Shown: one piece after another, positions 1-9,092 of the stretch
How positions within the stretch are numbered: the stretch's first letter is position 1
Layout: each line of letters opens with the position of its first letter
Source of the DNA: GCA-2746795 sp964643965
Lineage (GTDB): Bacteria; Chloroflexota; Anaerolineae; Promineifilales; Promineifilaceae
Assembly (NCBI GenBank): GCA_964643965.1
Contig: CAZXVH010000001.1
Coordinates: 81,038 to 145,037 of the forward strand
Reading direction: 5' to 3'
DNA: 64,000 nt
Made by a program: the position numbers and the translations under genes
The notes under the pieces: generated by a model
What the model saw: the letters and a program-made list of their open reading frames with translations, nothing else
What the model was told of the DNA's origin: nothing
Database searches by the model: none

Positions 1-29
1 GCTGTGCAACTAAACGTGGAGGTAGTTTC

Positions 30-746
30 ATGACCACAATATTGGTAATTGACGACGATGAGTTGGTCTCCAGGACATTGCAGCGGGCGTTAAAGCTGTA
101 TGGCTACCAGGTAATGGTAGCCAACAGCGGCGCTGAAGGGCTGCAAATTGCCCGCCGCCATCGGCCGGATTTGTTCATATTAGATATTATGATGCCCGGC
201 GCGGATGGCTATCAAGTGTGTCGGCAAATTCGCGGCGATCCTTTGTTGGATGATTTGCCTGTCTTGTTTTTAACGGCAAAGGCCAAAGATGAAGACAAGA
301 TAGAAGGGTTCCGCGCCGGCGGTGATGATTATCTGAGCAAGCCGTTTAATATGGAAGAACTGCAACTGCGCGTGAAGGCGATTTTGCGCCGCATGAATCC
401 CGTCGTCGTCGATAAAACACCGCCATCAGAAGTGGTAGTGGGGGATGTGGTGTTGGACTGCCGCACCTTCCAGGTGACGACGCCGGAGAAGGTCGCTTTG
501 TTGACCAATGTGCAGTTTGATCTGCTCTATCATTTGATGAGCCACGCCCAACAGGTTTTTAACAGCCAGCAGCTTTTGCAAGATGTCTGGGATTATCCGC
601 GGGATACGGGCAGCCCGGAACTGGTGCGCGCCCACATCAAGAACCTGCGTGAAAAGATCGAACCGATTCCCAGTAAGCCCCGATATATCCGTACCATTCA
701 AGGACATGGCTACACTTTTGCCGATGATGAAACCACTACACCCTGA
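30..746 (+). CDS. OmpR/PhoB-type response regulator
   Basis: DNA-binding response regulator of a two-component system. A receiver domain fills about residues 3-118: the acidic pocket D8-D10, phosphoacceptor D52 in FILDIMMPG, T82 and K104 are all present. The C-terminal part (about 135-232) is a winged helix ending in the typical IQGHGYTF wing. The ATG is preceded by GGAGG at 18-22. The gene overlaps the next one, a receiver/histidine kinase protein, by 23 bases, so the two are very likely co-translated and form one signalling unit. Neither the input signal nor the target genes can be read from the sequence. Confidence 0.9.
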   Translation: MTTILVIDDDELVSRTLQRALKLYGYQVMVANSGAEGLQIARRHRPDLFILDIMMPGADGYQVCRQIRGDPLLDDLPVLFLTAKAKDEDKIEGFRAGGDDYLSKPFNMEELQLRVKAILRRMNPVVVDKTPPSEVVVGDVVLDCRTFQVTTPEKVALLTNVQFDLLYHLMSHAQQVFNSQQLLQDVWDYPRDTGSPELVRAHIKNLREKIEPIPSKPRYIRTIQGHGYTFADDETTTP

Positions 747-2745
747 GTTGACGCCGGCCCGCATTTTGTTGGTGGATGATGAACCGGAGATTGCGGAATC
801 TTTGTCTGATTTCCTGGTGCGGAAGGCAGGATATTCTGTCACGCTGGCGGCGACAGGTGAAGAGGCCGTTGTCATCATGGAGAAGCTGCTGGCAGAGCAG
901 ATTGAATTAGATCTGGTGCTGCTTGATATGCGTATGCCCGGCATCTCCGGGCTGGATGTGTTGAATTGGATTCGGGAGCATCCAGTGCTGCAATATACCA
1001 GGGTGGTGCTGGTCACGGCCGCTTCTGGCAGTGATGAAAAAGTGGAAGCGCTGTCGGCTGGAGCGGATGATTATATTACCAAACCTTTCTACCCCAAGGA
1101 GTTGTTGGCGCGGGTTAAGACGATTTTACGCACCCAACAGTTGGAGAAACAGTTGCAGCGGCAAAGCCAACAACTGGCTTTTCTCAACCACATCGGGCAG
1201 GAGTTGGCGACGTTGTTGGAAACGCAAGATGTGCTGGAAACGGCCGTTTCTGGCGCCCAACAACTGTTTGAACTGATCGCGGCCACAGCTTATATGTTGG
1301 AAGGGGGGCAGTTACGCGCCCGGGCTGCTGCCGGGGTGCAGTTGGCGCCAATGGCCGCCATCATGCCCGGACAAGGGTTTCTCGGCGCTCTTTTTAGCCA
1401 ACAAGAGGCGGCGCTGCTCAACGAAGTCGAGTCGGATGGGCGTTATGCGGCTCACCTGGACGCCCCGCCAGAGCTGGAGGTGAGCACATTAGTGGCCGCT
1501 CCCATTCTGGTGAGGGGACGCTCAGTGGGTATGTTGGCCGGCTACAATCAGATAAACGGCCGTTTCACCCCCATGGACCTTGAACTCTTCTCTTCCTTAA
1601 CCCACTCCGTCAGCCAAGCCATCGAAAACGCCTGGCTGTTCCAGCGCATTCGTCTGCGCCAGAAAGAGTTACTCGACAGTCGCAATACTTTGCAAGCGCT
1701 TATTGATGGCATCCCCCATCCCATTTACACCATCAACAGCGATTGGCAGTTGGTAGCCGTCAACAAAAGCCAGCTAGAGCGGCAGGCGTCGCCCGCTTTA
1801 AACTTAAATGGCCAGACCTGCTTTGTAGCCTTCTACCAACGCATATCTCCCTGCACCCACTGCCAGGTTGCCGCCTGCCTCAGCCAAAAACAGCCGCAAG
1901 GTTGGAGCGTCCACTGGCAGGGAGAAGACCATCTGCCGCGAGAGTGGGAAGTGAACGCCTATCCCATCCCCAGCAGCCAGGCAGACGCCGCCAGCGCCGT
2001 GGTGCTGTGGCAAGATCGTACCGAAGAGCGGCAGATGGAAAGCAGCCTCTTGCAAGCCGGAAAACTGGCAGCCATTGGTCAACTGGCGGCCGGCGTGGCT
2101 CATGAAATCAATAACCCCCTCACGGCTATCAACGCCAACGCCGAAATGCTCAAAATGTTTATTTCACCGGAAGACGAGAACTATGAGGCCGTAGACCTCA
2201 TTGCCAGGGCCGGCGAACGAGCCACCAAAGTGGTGCGTGGCCTGCTCGATTTTGCCCGTCAGGAGCAGTACAAATTCATTCCAGGCAGCGTAAACCAATC
2301 CATCCGCCAGGCGTTGGATTTAGTGAGCTATCAATTGCAGAGCGCCCATATTGAAATTAAAGAACAATACGCTCAGGATGAGCCAGTTATGATTGCCAGT
2401 TGGGAGCATCTCAAAAGTGTATGGCTCAATATATTCGTGAATGCTCGAGACGCCTTCCAATCCCAGGCTGCAAACCGGCAAATAGAAATAACCACTTCCC
2501 TTACTGATGACAAAACCATGATTCAAGTCCTCATTCAAGATAATGGCAAAGGTATGTCGGCGGCTGAGGCAGCCCATATTTTTGAGCCGTTTTATACTAC
2601 AAAAGATCCGGGACAAGGCACAGGTTTGGGTTTAGCTACCAGTCATCGTATCATAGAACAGCATGGCGGTGATATAAATGTGGTCAGTTCCCCTCTTGAG
2701 GGCACAACATTTGTCGTGAGGCTGCCGCTTAGGGCTGACAATTAA
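724..2745 (+). CDS. hybrid sensor histidine kinase (REC-GAF-PAS-HisKA-HATPase)
   Basis: Soluble hybrid histidine kinase of 673 residues with no membrane segment. Order of domains: receiver (about 12-130, phosphoacceptor D68 in LLDMRMPG), GAF-like (about 155-305), PAS-like (about 320-440, with a cysteine cluster PCTHCQVAAC), HisKA (H460 in GVAHEINNPL) and HATPase (NGKGM, FEPFYTTK, GTGLGLA motifs, to the C-terminus). The frame is open further upstream, but the start at 724 or 727 fits the receiver domain and overlaps the preceding regulator by about 20 bases. An N-terminal receiver suggests it takes phosphate from another kinase, or is switched by one. The most likely partner is the upstream response regulator; this is inferred from position. 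Confidence 0.85.
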   Translation: MMKPLHPELTPARILLVDDEPEIAESLSDFLVRKAGYSVTLAATGEEAVVIMEKLLAEQIELDLVLLDMRMPGISGLDVLNWIREHPVLQYTRVVLVTAASGSDEKVEALSAGADDYITKPFYPKELLARVKTILRTQQLEKQLQRQSQQLAFLNHIGQELATLLETQDVLETAVSGAQQLFELIAATAYMLEGGQLRARAAAGVQLAPMAAIMPGQGFLGALFSQQEAALLNEVESDGRYAAHLDAPPELEVSTLVAAPILVRGRSVGMLAGYNQINGRFTPMDLELFSSLTHSVSQAIENAWLFQRIRLRQKELLDSRNTLQALIDGIPHPIYTINSDWQLVAVNKSQLERQASPALNLNGQTCFVAFYQRISPCTHCQVAACLSQKQPQGWSVHWQGEDHLPREWEVNAYPIPSSQADAASAVVLWQDRTEERQMESSLLQAGKLAAIGQLAAGVAHEINNPLTAINANAEMLKMFISPEDENYEAVDLIARAGERATKVVRGLLDFARQEQYKFIPGSVNQSIRQALDLVSYQLQSAHIEIKEQYAQDEPVMIASWEHLKSVWLNIFVNARDAFQSQAANRQIEITTSLTDDKTMIQVLIQDNGKGMSAAEAAHIFEPFYTTKDPGQGTGLGLATSHRIIEQHGGDINVVSSPLEGTTFVVRLPLRADN

Positions 2746-2780
2746 ATAATACAAGGAACTATCTTGTCATCAGCCTCAAA

Positions 2781-2820
2781 GAACGAGAATTATATTTTGT
2801 AAATTTTTTAATTCTCGTTC
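2781..2820. repeat. inverted repeat between kinase and PucR genes
   Basis: Perfect 12-base arms (GAACGAGAATTA at 2781-2792 and its complement at 2809-2820) around a 16-base AT-rich loop. The T-run lies inside the loop and not after the stem, so it is not a classical terminator. It may still end or protect the upstream transcript. A similarly built hairpin with longer arms lies at 30358-30415. Confidence 0.5.
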
Positions 2821-2854
2821 CTTATTCGAGAAGACAGCGAGAAACTTTCAGATT

Positions 2855-4501
2855 ATGATGAGACAACCCACGCCCACTGAGCTTAACATAAGTGATGTCT
2901 TACGTTTGGCATTGCCTTTAAGTACCACCGTCATAACGGGCGCCCAACAGGCAAAACGAAATGTACAATGGGCCGTTATTGTGACAAGCTGGGAAAACTT
3001 ACCACAGCAGGTAGCGGCTGGGGACCTGGTGGTTGTCCCGTTGAACTTCCAAAAACAGGCTTCTACAACAACCCTCCTCACTTATTTTGAAGAGATGGTG
3101 GCATTGGATATCTCAGGCATTTTGCTGTTTGCTGAGGTTCCAGATGTCGTTGTGGAAAAAGCAGCAGACATCAATCTCACCTTGTTGATTGCGCCTAAAG
3201 GCGTCACAGTTCGTGAGGTATATCAAGCCATTATTTATCTGTTAGCCGACCAACAAGCTGCTACCATGGAAAGAGGGATGCAGCTTTACCGCAAACTCTC
3301 TGAGATGTCTCGTGAAGAGAAGGGTTTGCAAGCGATGATTGATGTCATCGGCAAACTGACCGGCAAAATTGTGGTGATTCAGGATAAACGCCTGGAAGTA
3401 CAAGCGGTCACTATTCCAGACAATATAGAAATAGATGTAGCAGATTTAGAAGAGATACTCGTGCGACGTGAAGAATTACCGGCCGTCCTGCGAAACCGGA
3501 AAGCGGCCGCCAGAGCGCATCAAAGTTATTGGCAGCAGCTTCTCCCGGTCAAGAATTTAGGACGGCTCGTCAGTCCCATTGTTTCTGGAGACCGGGCACG
3601 CGGTTATCTATCTATCATCGGGTTGGCGGATGAATTAGATTTGCTAGACACCTTGACAGTGGAACATGGCGCGGCCGCCTGTGCCTTAGAAATGGCAAAA
3701 GCAAAAGCGGTGAGTGAAGCGAAAAAGGCGCTGCGCGGTAATTTTTTGGAAGGATTATTGGCGGGAACTTTGCCCTCGAAGGAAATTCAACGACTCTCTG
3801 GCCGTTTAGATCATGATACTGGTGATCCCCATGCCATCATGACTTTCACCTGGGCGGAAACAGATTCACCCTCCATCCGGCGGTTGGAAACGACATTGAA
3901 TTGGCTGCTGCAAAATCATACCCGGCCGGCGCTGGTTCATATTTATGGCGATCAACATGCTTGTGTCTTCCAATCTTTACGTTCCGACGAGGATATGGAA
4001 ACGGCGCATCAGTTAGCCCGTAGATTGTTTGAGCAAATTGACGCCGAGTACCCCAAAAACCACCTCATCGCCGGCATAAGCGGCCCGGCTAAAACATTGG
4101 ATGAATGGTCTAAAGTGTATCAGGAAGCGTTGCAAGCGATGCAGTTGGGCGGACGGCTTAAACTTTATCAAATGGTAGATTTTGAAAGTTTGGGCATTTA
4201 CCGCTTATTGGGCAAATTAGAGGATATGGAGGCGGTTCAAGAATTTACCGATCAGGTTATTGGCCCTTTAGTGGCGTATGACCAGCAGCACCGCAGCGCC
4301 TTAGTTCAAACCATTGACGAATACTTCAACCATCATGGCAATATTAGCCAAACGGCCGAGGCCCTGTTTATCCATCGTAATACGTTACTTTATCGATTGG
4401 ATCGCATTCAGGAGTTGACCGGCCATAATCTGAATCAAGCCAATATGCGCCTGGCGCTGCATCTTTCGCTGAAATTGTGGCAGCTGCGGCCGGAGACGTA
4501 A
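2855..4501 (+). CDS. PucR/CdaR-family transcriptional regulator
   Basis: Regulator of 548 residues. The N-terminal third resembles the PucR ligand-sensing domain (purine catabolism regulator type; starts ISDVLRLALPL). The middle is the degenerate GGDEF-like region usual in this family. The last 60 residues form the PucR-type helix-turn-helix (NISQTAEALFIHRNTLLYRL, then RIQELTG). Family members sense purine or sugar-acid metabolites and activate nearby catabolic genes; no such gene lies next to this one, so its target is unknown. No AACGGCCGTT palindrome falls within the gene. Start is ATG 2855 or 2858; the ribosome-binding site is weak. Confidence 0.85.
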   Translation: MMRQPTPTELNISDVLRLALPLSTTVITGAQQAKRNVQWAVIVTSWENLPQQVAAGDLVVVPLNFQKQASTTTLLTYFEEMVALDISGILLFAEVPDVVVEKAADINLTLLIAPKGVTVREVYQAIIYLLADQQAATMERGMQLYRKLSEMSREEKGLQAMIDVIGKLTGKIVVIQDKRLEVQAVTIPDNIEIDVADLEEILVRREELPAVLRNRKAAARAHQSYWQQLLPVKNLGRLVSPIVSGDRARGYLSIIGLADELDLLDTLTVEHGAAACALEMAKAKAVSEAKKALRGNFLEGLLAGTLPSKEIQRLSGRLDHDTGDPHAIMTFTWAETDSPSIRRLETTLNWLLQNHTRPALVHIYGDQHACVFQSLRSDEDMETAHQLARRLFEQIDAEYPKNHLIAGISGPAKTLDEWSKVYQEALQAMQLGGRLKLYQMVDFESLGIYRLLGKLEDMEAVQEFTDQVIGPLVAYDQQHRSALVQTIDEYFNHHGNISQTAEALFIHRNTLLYRLDRIQELTGHNLNQANMRLALHLSLKLWQLRPET

Positions 4502-4694
4502 AAGCAAGTGAACAGTGGATAGTGAACGGCGTCATGACCGATCACCGACTGCCGCTTGCCGAAAACTGTACATTTTTAACAAACAACGCCTGATTTGATT
4601 CTATCAAGTTGACTATAGATTTTGAACCCATGAAATCCTATACTGATAGGGACTTGTGCTGAAATGCGCGGTTCAGTGGGAAATAGTGGGAAAC

Positions 4695-4719
4695 AAAAAG
4701 GGCGTTCAGCGCCCTTTTT
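4695..4719 (+). terminator. rho-independent terminator after the PucR gene
   Basis: Ten-base stem AAAAAGGGCG / CGCCCTTTTT with a 5-base loop, the 3' arm ending in a T-run. It lies 194 bases beyond the PucR stop codon and ahead of the ilv leader. The A/T flanks make it usable on both strands. Confidence 0.7.
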
Positions 4720-4860
4720 GTATTATTGGTGACGGTTCGATTCTTGTGTAATGCACACAAGTATAAATGCCGGTTTGTTGGTTGAATTGCACTATAGACG
4801 GTAAGGGAAACGGCCGTTACCCTTATGCACACCAATAACAGAGCAGAGAATTTTTAACAC

Positions 4861-4947
4861 ATGAAACAACGTCTGAACGGTCTTCTTCTTAGCCTTATTA
4901 GCCTGGTCCTTATTATTGTCGTAAAGGATCCATATTCGGTTGGGTAA
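4861..4947 (+). CDS. ilvL: ilv leader peptide (Leu/Ile/Val-rich)
   Basis: Twenty-eight-codon ORF, ATG 4861 to TAA 4945-4947. Seven codons are Leu, three Ile and four Val, i.e. half the peptide. They are concentrated between 4873 and 4923, including CTTCTTCTT and CTTATTATTGTCGTA runs. It sits about 510 bases before ilvB and directly ahead of a terminator hairpin. This is the classical design of a branched-chain amino acid attenuator: ribosomes stalling at these codons under starvation would change the folding of the RNA downstream. The ribosome-binding site is weak (GAGCAGAG). The peptide itself is expected to have no function. Confidence 0.75.
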   Translation: MKQRLNGLLLSLISLVLIIVVKDPYSVG

Positions 4948-5010
4948 TTGAGAGAACGTTGACAGAAGAAAGTTAAACTCAAAACCGCCCAACTGGGCGG
5001 TTTTTTTTTG
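4937..5010 (+). promoter_or_regulatory. ilv transcription attenuator
   Basis: Terminator: arms AACCGCCC (4983-4990) and GGGCGGTT (4995-5002) with loop AACT, then a T-run to 5009. A competing pairing is visible: CGGTTGGG (4937-4944), the last bases of the leader ORF before its stop, can pair with CCCAACTG (4988-4995) over eight positions including one G-U. This would block the left arm of the terminator. A ribosome reaching the stop covers 4937-4944 and lets the terminator form. A ribosome stalled on the upstream Leu/Ile/Val codons leaves it free. The logic matches enterobacterial ilv/leu attenuators; it was read by eye, not folded. Confidence 0.7.
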
Positions 5011-5219
5011 CAGTTTACCATTTTGGCGCAAACCATGAGCATATTTACACGAACCATCACAAAAACCACAGATAAACAAGACGCCAACCCCGCTTCCGCT
5101 TGGGCAGCCATAGCCGCTCCCCTGTCTGTGATGTCCACCGCCCAAACAGCACAGAATCAACAGCACTCATCTCAGCGCCCGGTTCAGGTTACGGCCGCCC
5201 CCTTAAACTCGTTTACCCA

Positions 5220-5250
5220 AGCAGAAAACACGTCCATTTTCTGCTTTTTT
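5220..5250 (+). terminator. second terminator-like hairpin in the ilvB leader
   Basis: Arms AGCAGAAAA (5220-5228) and TTTTCTGCT (5237-5245) with an 8-base loop, followed by a T-run to 5250. It lies about 205 bases ahead of ilvB with no gene ending nearby, so it may be a second regulated stop point in the leader. The 5011-5219 stretch holds an open frame starting MSIFTRTITKTT, but there is no good evidence that it is translated. From 5251 to 5440 I see no further element except the ilvB ribosome-binding site. Confidence 0.5.
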
Positions 5251-5455
5251 ATTCCTTCAAGGAAACCGCAGAGTGTAGCATTCCGGTTATCCGAAAACTT
5301 TCTGCAGTTTACCCAGGCCCCATATCATCCACAAAGCGTAACTATACAGGTGGTTCTTGAGCTTGCCGAAAGGCTCAGCCCTCGTCTGGCTGGATAGTTA
5401 CCACAAATCGACCTCAAGAGAACTTGAATTATGCTCACAAAGGAGGAGCAAGAAT

Positions 5456-7174
5456 ATGAGTGAACTAAAAACTGGTGGTCAAATTGTTTGGGAAAGCCTT
5501 ATGAAAGAAGGCGTCGAAGTTGTATTCGGTTTGCCCGGTGGCGCAATTTTGCCGGCCTATGATGACCTGATGAAATATGAGTACCCCGTTCATCACGTCC
5601 TCGTCACCCATGAACAAGGCGCGTCTCACATGGCCGATGGCTATGCCCGCGCCACCGGCCGCGTCGGCGTTTGCATCGCCACCTCTGGCCCAGGCGCTAC
5701 CAACCTGATAACCGGTTTGGGCACTGCCTACATGGACTCTGTGCCATTGGTGGCTATCACCGGACAGGTGCCAAACTCCCTGTTGGGACGCGACGGCTTC
5801 CAGGAAGCAGACGTCCAAGGCGTCAGCCTGCCCGTCACCAAGCACAACTATCTCATCACCGACATCAAAGATTTGGCGGCGGCCATCAAAGAGGCGTTCT
5901 ACATTGCCAGAACCGGCCGTCCCGGCCCCGTTCTCGTGGATGTTTGTAAAGATGTGCTGCAAGCTACCACTGAGTTTGAATACCCTGAGGATGTTTATCT
6001 GCCCGGGTACAAACCCAATTTAAATGCGCCGGATCCGGCCGCTGTCACCCGCGCCGCGAAACTGCTCAACGAAGCCAAAAAGCCGCTCATCGTCTCTGGA
6101 CAAGGCGTCTCCATTGCCAAAGCCGAAAACGAGCTGCGCGAACTGGCCGAGAAGGCCAACATCCCCGTGGCTACCAGCTTGCTCGGTATTGGCACCTTCC
6201 CGGCCACCCATCCGCTGGCCATCGCCTGGGGTGGGATGCACGGGGAAGCGTATACCAATTACGCCATGCAAGATTGCGATGTCATGCTCGCCGTTGGCGC
6301 TCGTTTGGATGACCGGCTGACCGGCGCCTTTGACTTGTTTGCCCCTAATGCCAAAATCATCCATGTCGATATTGACCCGTCTGAAATGGGAAAAAACATT
6401 ACCATCGATACCCCCGTCATCGGCGATGCCCTGCTTACTTTAAGAGAGATGCTGCCCCAAGTCGAAGCTACTGAACATCCCGCCTGGCTGGCGCAAATTC
6501 AGGAATGGAAGGCTGAAACAAGTGACCGCGACATTTTGGCGCAGGAAACAGATGAACTCATCGCTCCTTACGTCATGCAGCAGATGTGGCACGCCACTGA
6601 GCAAGGAGACGCCGTCATCGTTTCTGATGTGGGTCAGCATCAGATGTGGGAAGCGCAATACTTCTACCACACCAAACCACGTAGTCTGCTAACCTCTGGA
6701 GGCGCGGGCACCATGGGCTATGCCCTACCCGCCGCCATCGGCGCCCAAATGGGCAGACCTGATGAGGAGGTATGGGTGGTGGTGGGGGATGGCGGTTTCC
6801 AAATGACGATGTCGGAACTGTCCACCGTCATGCAAGAACGGCTGCCCATCAAAATTGCCATTATCAACAATGGTTTCCTGGGCATGGTGCGCCAATGGCA
6901 GGATGTGTTTTACAACAAGCGACACTCCGGCACACCCCTGTTCAACCCGGACTTTGTGAAATTGGCGGAAGCGTATGGCATTCCAGCCATCGCCGTCACC
7001 CAAAAAGAAGAGGCGTATGCCGCCATCAAGAAAGCGCAAGAGCATGATGGCCCATTCTTGATCGACTTCCAGGTGGAAGAATTTACAAACGTATACCCCA
7101 TGGTTACCCCCGGCAAGAGTAACGTCGATATGATTCGCCGTCCCATGCCGGCCGGAATGGAGGAGGAAGCATAA
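5456..7174 (+). CDS. ilvB: acetolactate synthase, large (catalytic) subunit
   Basis: Thiamine-diphosphate enzyme that condenses two pyruvates to acetolactate (valine/leucine) or pyruvate plus 2-oxobutyrate (isoleucine). The 572-residue length is normal. The N-terminal domain carries [16 protein letters not shown] and the catalytic Glu in [16 protein letters not shown]. The C-terminal domain has the cofactor motif [12 protein letters not shown] ending at [12 protein letters not shown]. The frame extends upstream, but the start at 5456 has a strong AAGGAGGAG site at 5440-5448 and matches the family N-terminus. It is the first enzyme gene behind the leader/attenuator and shares one base with ilvN (TAATG). 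Confidence 0.95.
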   Translation: MSELKTGGQIVWESLMKEGVEVVFGLPGGAILPAYDDLMKYEYPVHHVLVTHEQGASHMADGYARATGRVGVCIATSGPGATNLITGLGTAYMDSVPLVAITGQVPNSLLGRDGFQEADVQGVSLPVTKHNYLITDIKDLAAAIKEAFYIARTGRPGPVLVDVCKDVLQATTEFEYPEDVYLPGYKPNLNAPDPAAVTRAAKLLNEAKKPLIVSGQGVSIAKAENELRELAEKANIPVATSLLGIGTFPATHPLAIAWGGMHGEAYTNYAMQDCDVMLAVGARLDDRLTGAFDLFAPNAKIIHVDIDPSEMGKNITIDTPVIGDALLTLREMLPQVEATEHPAWLAQIQEWKAETSDRDILAQETDELIAPYVMQQMWHATEQGDAVIVSDVGQHQMWEAQYFYHTKPRSLLTSGGAGTMGYALPAAIGAQMGRPDEEVWVVVGDGGFQMTMSELSTVMQERLPIKIAIINNGFLGMVRQWQDVFYNKRHSGTPLFNPDFVKLAEAYGIPAIAVTQKEEAYAAIKKAQEHDGPFLIDFQVEEFTNVYPMVTPGKSNVDMIRRPMPAGMEEEA

Positions 7175-7728
7175 TGAGTGACCAACAAATGAAACGCCAC
7201 ACCATGATTGCCTGGATGGAAGACAAACCCGGTGTCCTGAACCGCGTCGCCAGTTTGTTCCGCCGTCGTAATTATAATATTGAAAGTTTGGCCGTAGGCC
7301 ATAGCGAAACGGAGGGCATCAGCCGCATGACCTTTGTGGCGCGAGGCAGCGACCGCGAGATGAGCCAGATCAAAACGCAACTCGACAAGCTCATCAATGT
7401 CATTGACATCCAAGACGTGACCTATGAACCGGTTGTCATGCGGGAATTGGCGCTGATTAAGGTAAAAGCCAGCAATGGTAATCGCGCCCAGGTGATGCAG
7501 TTAGTTGACATTTATCGCGCCCGCGTCATTGACGTGGATCTCGATTCGCTTATCGTGCAAATCGTGGGACCGGAAGAGCGCGTGGCCTCGTTCATCAAGC
7601 TGCTCAGCAATTTCGGCATTGAAGAGATGACGCGCACCGGCCGTATTGCCATGGTTCGCGGCCCAAAAAGCGAGAAGCAAGTGGAAATGGAAGAAGCTGT
7701 TTTCGCAAGTAACGGACACGGACTGTAA
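7174..7728 (+). CDS. ilvN: acetolactate synthase, small (regulatory) subunit
   Basis: Regulatory subunit (184 residues) that activates IlvB and gives valine feedback inhibition in this family. An ACT domain occupies about residues 9-80 (MIAWMEDKPGVLNRVASLF, then NIESLAVG). A second ACT-like domain follows to about 165. It starts within the ilvB stop codon (TAATG), so translation is coupled. A tandem heptamer repeat begins one base after its stop codon. Confidence 0.93.
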   Translation: MSDQQMKRHTMIAWMEDKPGVLNRVASLFRRRNYNIESLAVGHSETEGISRMTFVARGSDREMSQIKTQLDKLINVIDIQDVTYEPVVMRELALIKVKASNGNRAQVMQLVDIYRARVIDVDLDSLIVQIVGPEERVASFIKLLSNFGIEEMTRTGRIAMVRGPKSEKQVEMEEAVFASNGHGL

Positions 7729-7729
7729 T

Positions 7730-7775
7730 CAGTGGACAGTGGACAGTGGACAGTGGACAGTGGACAGTGGACAGT
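7730..7775. repeat. heptamer tandem repeat (CAGTGGA)n
   Basis: About 6.5 perfect copies of the 7-base unit CAGTGGA directly after ilvN. The complementary unit (TCCACTG) recurs in many degenerate copies at 20829-20960, and related versions lie at 4508-4530 and 13005-13075. Because 7 is not a multiple of 3, such arrays keep no fixed reading frame. Confidence 0.85.
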
Positions 7776-7850
7776 CGCTTATACGGTAAATTGTTCACTG
7801 TAAACTTATTTTTATAGAGGAGTTCCCCATCAGCGGGGCGCACCACGATG

Positions 7851-7979
7851 AATGAAAATGGAGCGCAGGCGTCTCGCCTGCACTAATGAAAATGGAGCGC
7901 AGGCGTCTCGCCTGCACTAATGAAAATGGAGCGCAGGCGTCTCGCCTGCACTGGGCGGACAAGCTGTCCGCGCTCCCAT
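7851..7979. repeat. three 34-bp direct repeats plus palindrome before ilvC
   Basis: Three identical, abutting 34-bp units at 7851-7884, 7885-7918 and 7919-7952. Each contains the hairpin GCAGGCG-TCT-CGCCTGC. They are followed at 7953-7979 by GCGGACAAGCTGTCCGCGCT, the palindrome that also precedes leuA and cimA. A GAGGAG ribosome-binding site occurs on both sides (about 7816-7821 and 7984-7989), as if the array had been inserted into the ilvC leader. The frame through the repeats stays open and could extend IlvC N-terminally, but the family N-terminus starts after them. Confidence 0.8.
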
Positions 7980-7996
7980 TTACGAGGAGAGTTAAA

Positions 7997-9001
7997 TTGG
8001 CTAACATTTTTTATGATCAAGATGCAGACCTGCGTTTATTGGAGGGCAAGACGGTTGCCATTATCGGTTATGGCAGCCAGGGACACGCCCATGCGCTGAA
8101 TCTGCGAGATTCTGGCGTGAAGGTCGTTGTGGGTTTGTATGAAGGCAGTCCTTCCTGGGCTGTGGCGGAAGGGGAAGGGTTGACGGTGAAAACGGCCGCC
8201 GAAGCTGCTGCCGAAGCTGACATTATTATGATTTTGGCCCCGGATACCAGCCAGGCCAAAATTTACCGTGAAGACATCAAGCCGCATTTAACGGCCGGAA
8301 AAACATTGATGTTTGGGCATGGTTTTAATATTCGCTACGGCCAAATTGTGCCGCCGGCCGATGTAGATGTGAGTATGGTGGCGCCCAAAGCGCCCGGCCA
8401 TCGAGTGCGTGAGGTGTTTGTGGATGGCGTGGGTACGCCTGGTTTGGTGGCGGTGCATCAAGACGCCAGCGGCAATGCTTTTGCTCTGGCGTTGGCTTAT
8501 GCCAAAGGCATTGGCTGCACTAAAGCCGGCGCGTTGCAAACCACCTTCACCGAGGAAACGGAAACGGATCTGTTTGGTGAACAAGCGGTTTTGTGCGGCG
8601 GCGTTAGCGCCCTCGTGGAAGCGGGTTTCAATACCCTCGTGGAAGCGGGCTATCAGCCAGAAATCGCTTATTTTGAATGTCTGCATGAGTTGAAGCTGAT
8701 TGTGGACCTGATGTATCAGGGTGGCTTGAGCTATATGCGCTACAGCATCAGTGACACGGCCGAACATGGCGACTACACGGCCGGACCGAAGATCGTCACG
8801 GAGCAGACCAGGGAAGCGATGCGCCAAATTTTGGCCGACATCCAATCAGGCGCTTATGCTGAAGGGTGGATTGATGAAAATGCAAACGGCCGTCCTACCT
8901 TCAACCAGGATCGTAAAGAAGCCCGCAGTAGTCAATTGGAAGATGTGGGCAAGCAGCTGCGCTCGATGATGCCGTGGTTGAATGCCAGGGTGATTGAATA
9001 A
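7997..9001 (+). CDS. ilvC: ketol-acid reductoisomerase (class I)
   Basis: Converts acetolactate or acetohydroxybutyrate to the dihydroxy acid using NAD(P)H and Mg2+. With the TTG start at 7997 (GAGGAGA at 7984-7990) the protein has 334 residues, the class I length, and starts [11 protein letters not shown]. The Rossmann motif [17 protein letters not shown] is followed by a cofactor loop LYEGSPSW. Most NADPH-using relatives have Arg or Lys in this loop; the Glu here hints at NADH use (inference). The C-terminal catalytic domain has the [14 protein letters not shown] metal-site motif. An upstream ATG at 7886 lies inside the 34-bp repeats and is judged unlikely. Confidence 0.93.
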   Translation: MANIFYDQDADLRLLEGKTVAIIGYGSQGHAHALNLRDSGVKVVVGLYEGSPSWAVAEGEGLTVKTAAEAAAEADIIMILAPDTSQAKIYREDIKPHLTAGKTLMFGHGFNIRYGQIVPPADVDVSMVAPKAPGHRVREVFVDGVGTPGLVAVHQDASGNAFALALAYAKGIGCTKAGALQTTFTEETETDLFGEQAVLCGGVSALVEAGFNTLVEAGYQPEIAYFECLHELKLIVDLMYQGGLSYMRYSISDTAEHGDYTAGPKIVTEQTREAMRQILADIQSGAYAEGWIDENANGRPTFNQDRKEARSSQLEDVGKQLRSMMPWLNARVIE

Positions 9002-9013
9002 ATATAACTGGAA

Positions 9014-9072
9014 CCTGGGAGCGCCGACAGCTTGTGCGCAGTGGTGCGGACAAGCTGTCCGCGCTCCCAGGG
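9014..9072. repeat. palindromic element in the leuA leader
   Basis: Two opposed copies of the GGGAGCGC/GACAAGCTGTC element form a long imperfect hairpin, starting CCTGGGAGCGC at 9014 and ending GCGCTCCCAGG at 9072. It fills almost the whole ilvC-leuA spacer and ends five bases before the leuA ribosome-binding site. It shares its core with 7953-7979 and 13701-13729. Confidence 0.75.
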
Positions 9073-9092
9073 TAAGAAGGAGCAAGTTGAAA

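Noticed and set aside
2781..2820. Rho-independent terminator after the histidine kinase
   Set aside because: The T-run is in the loop, not after the stem, so it was listed only as an inverted repeat.
4728..4745. tRNA-like T-loop phrase GACGGTTCGATTC
   Set aside because: No matching acceptor, D or anticodon stems can be drawn around it.
5038..5397. Thr/Ile-starting ORF as a second leader peptide
   Set aside because: It is far too long for a leader, runs through a terminator hairpin and has no good ribosome-binding site; kept only as a remark.
4950..5455. T-box riboswitch before ilvB
   Set aside because: No T-box consensus (AGGGTGGNACCGCG) and no specifier stem seen; the leader-peptide attenuator explains the control.
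7851..7952. CRISPR-like array of 34-bp repeats
   Set aside because: The units abut without spacers, number only three and have no cas gene nearby; they are tandem hairpin repeats.
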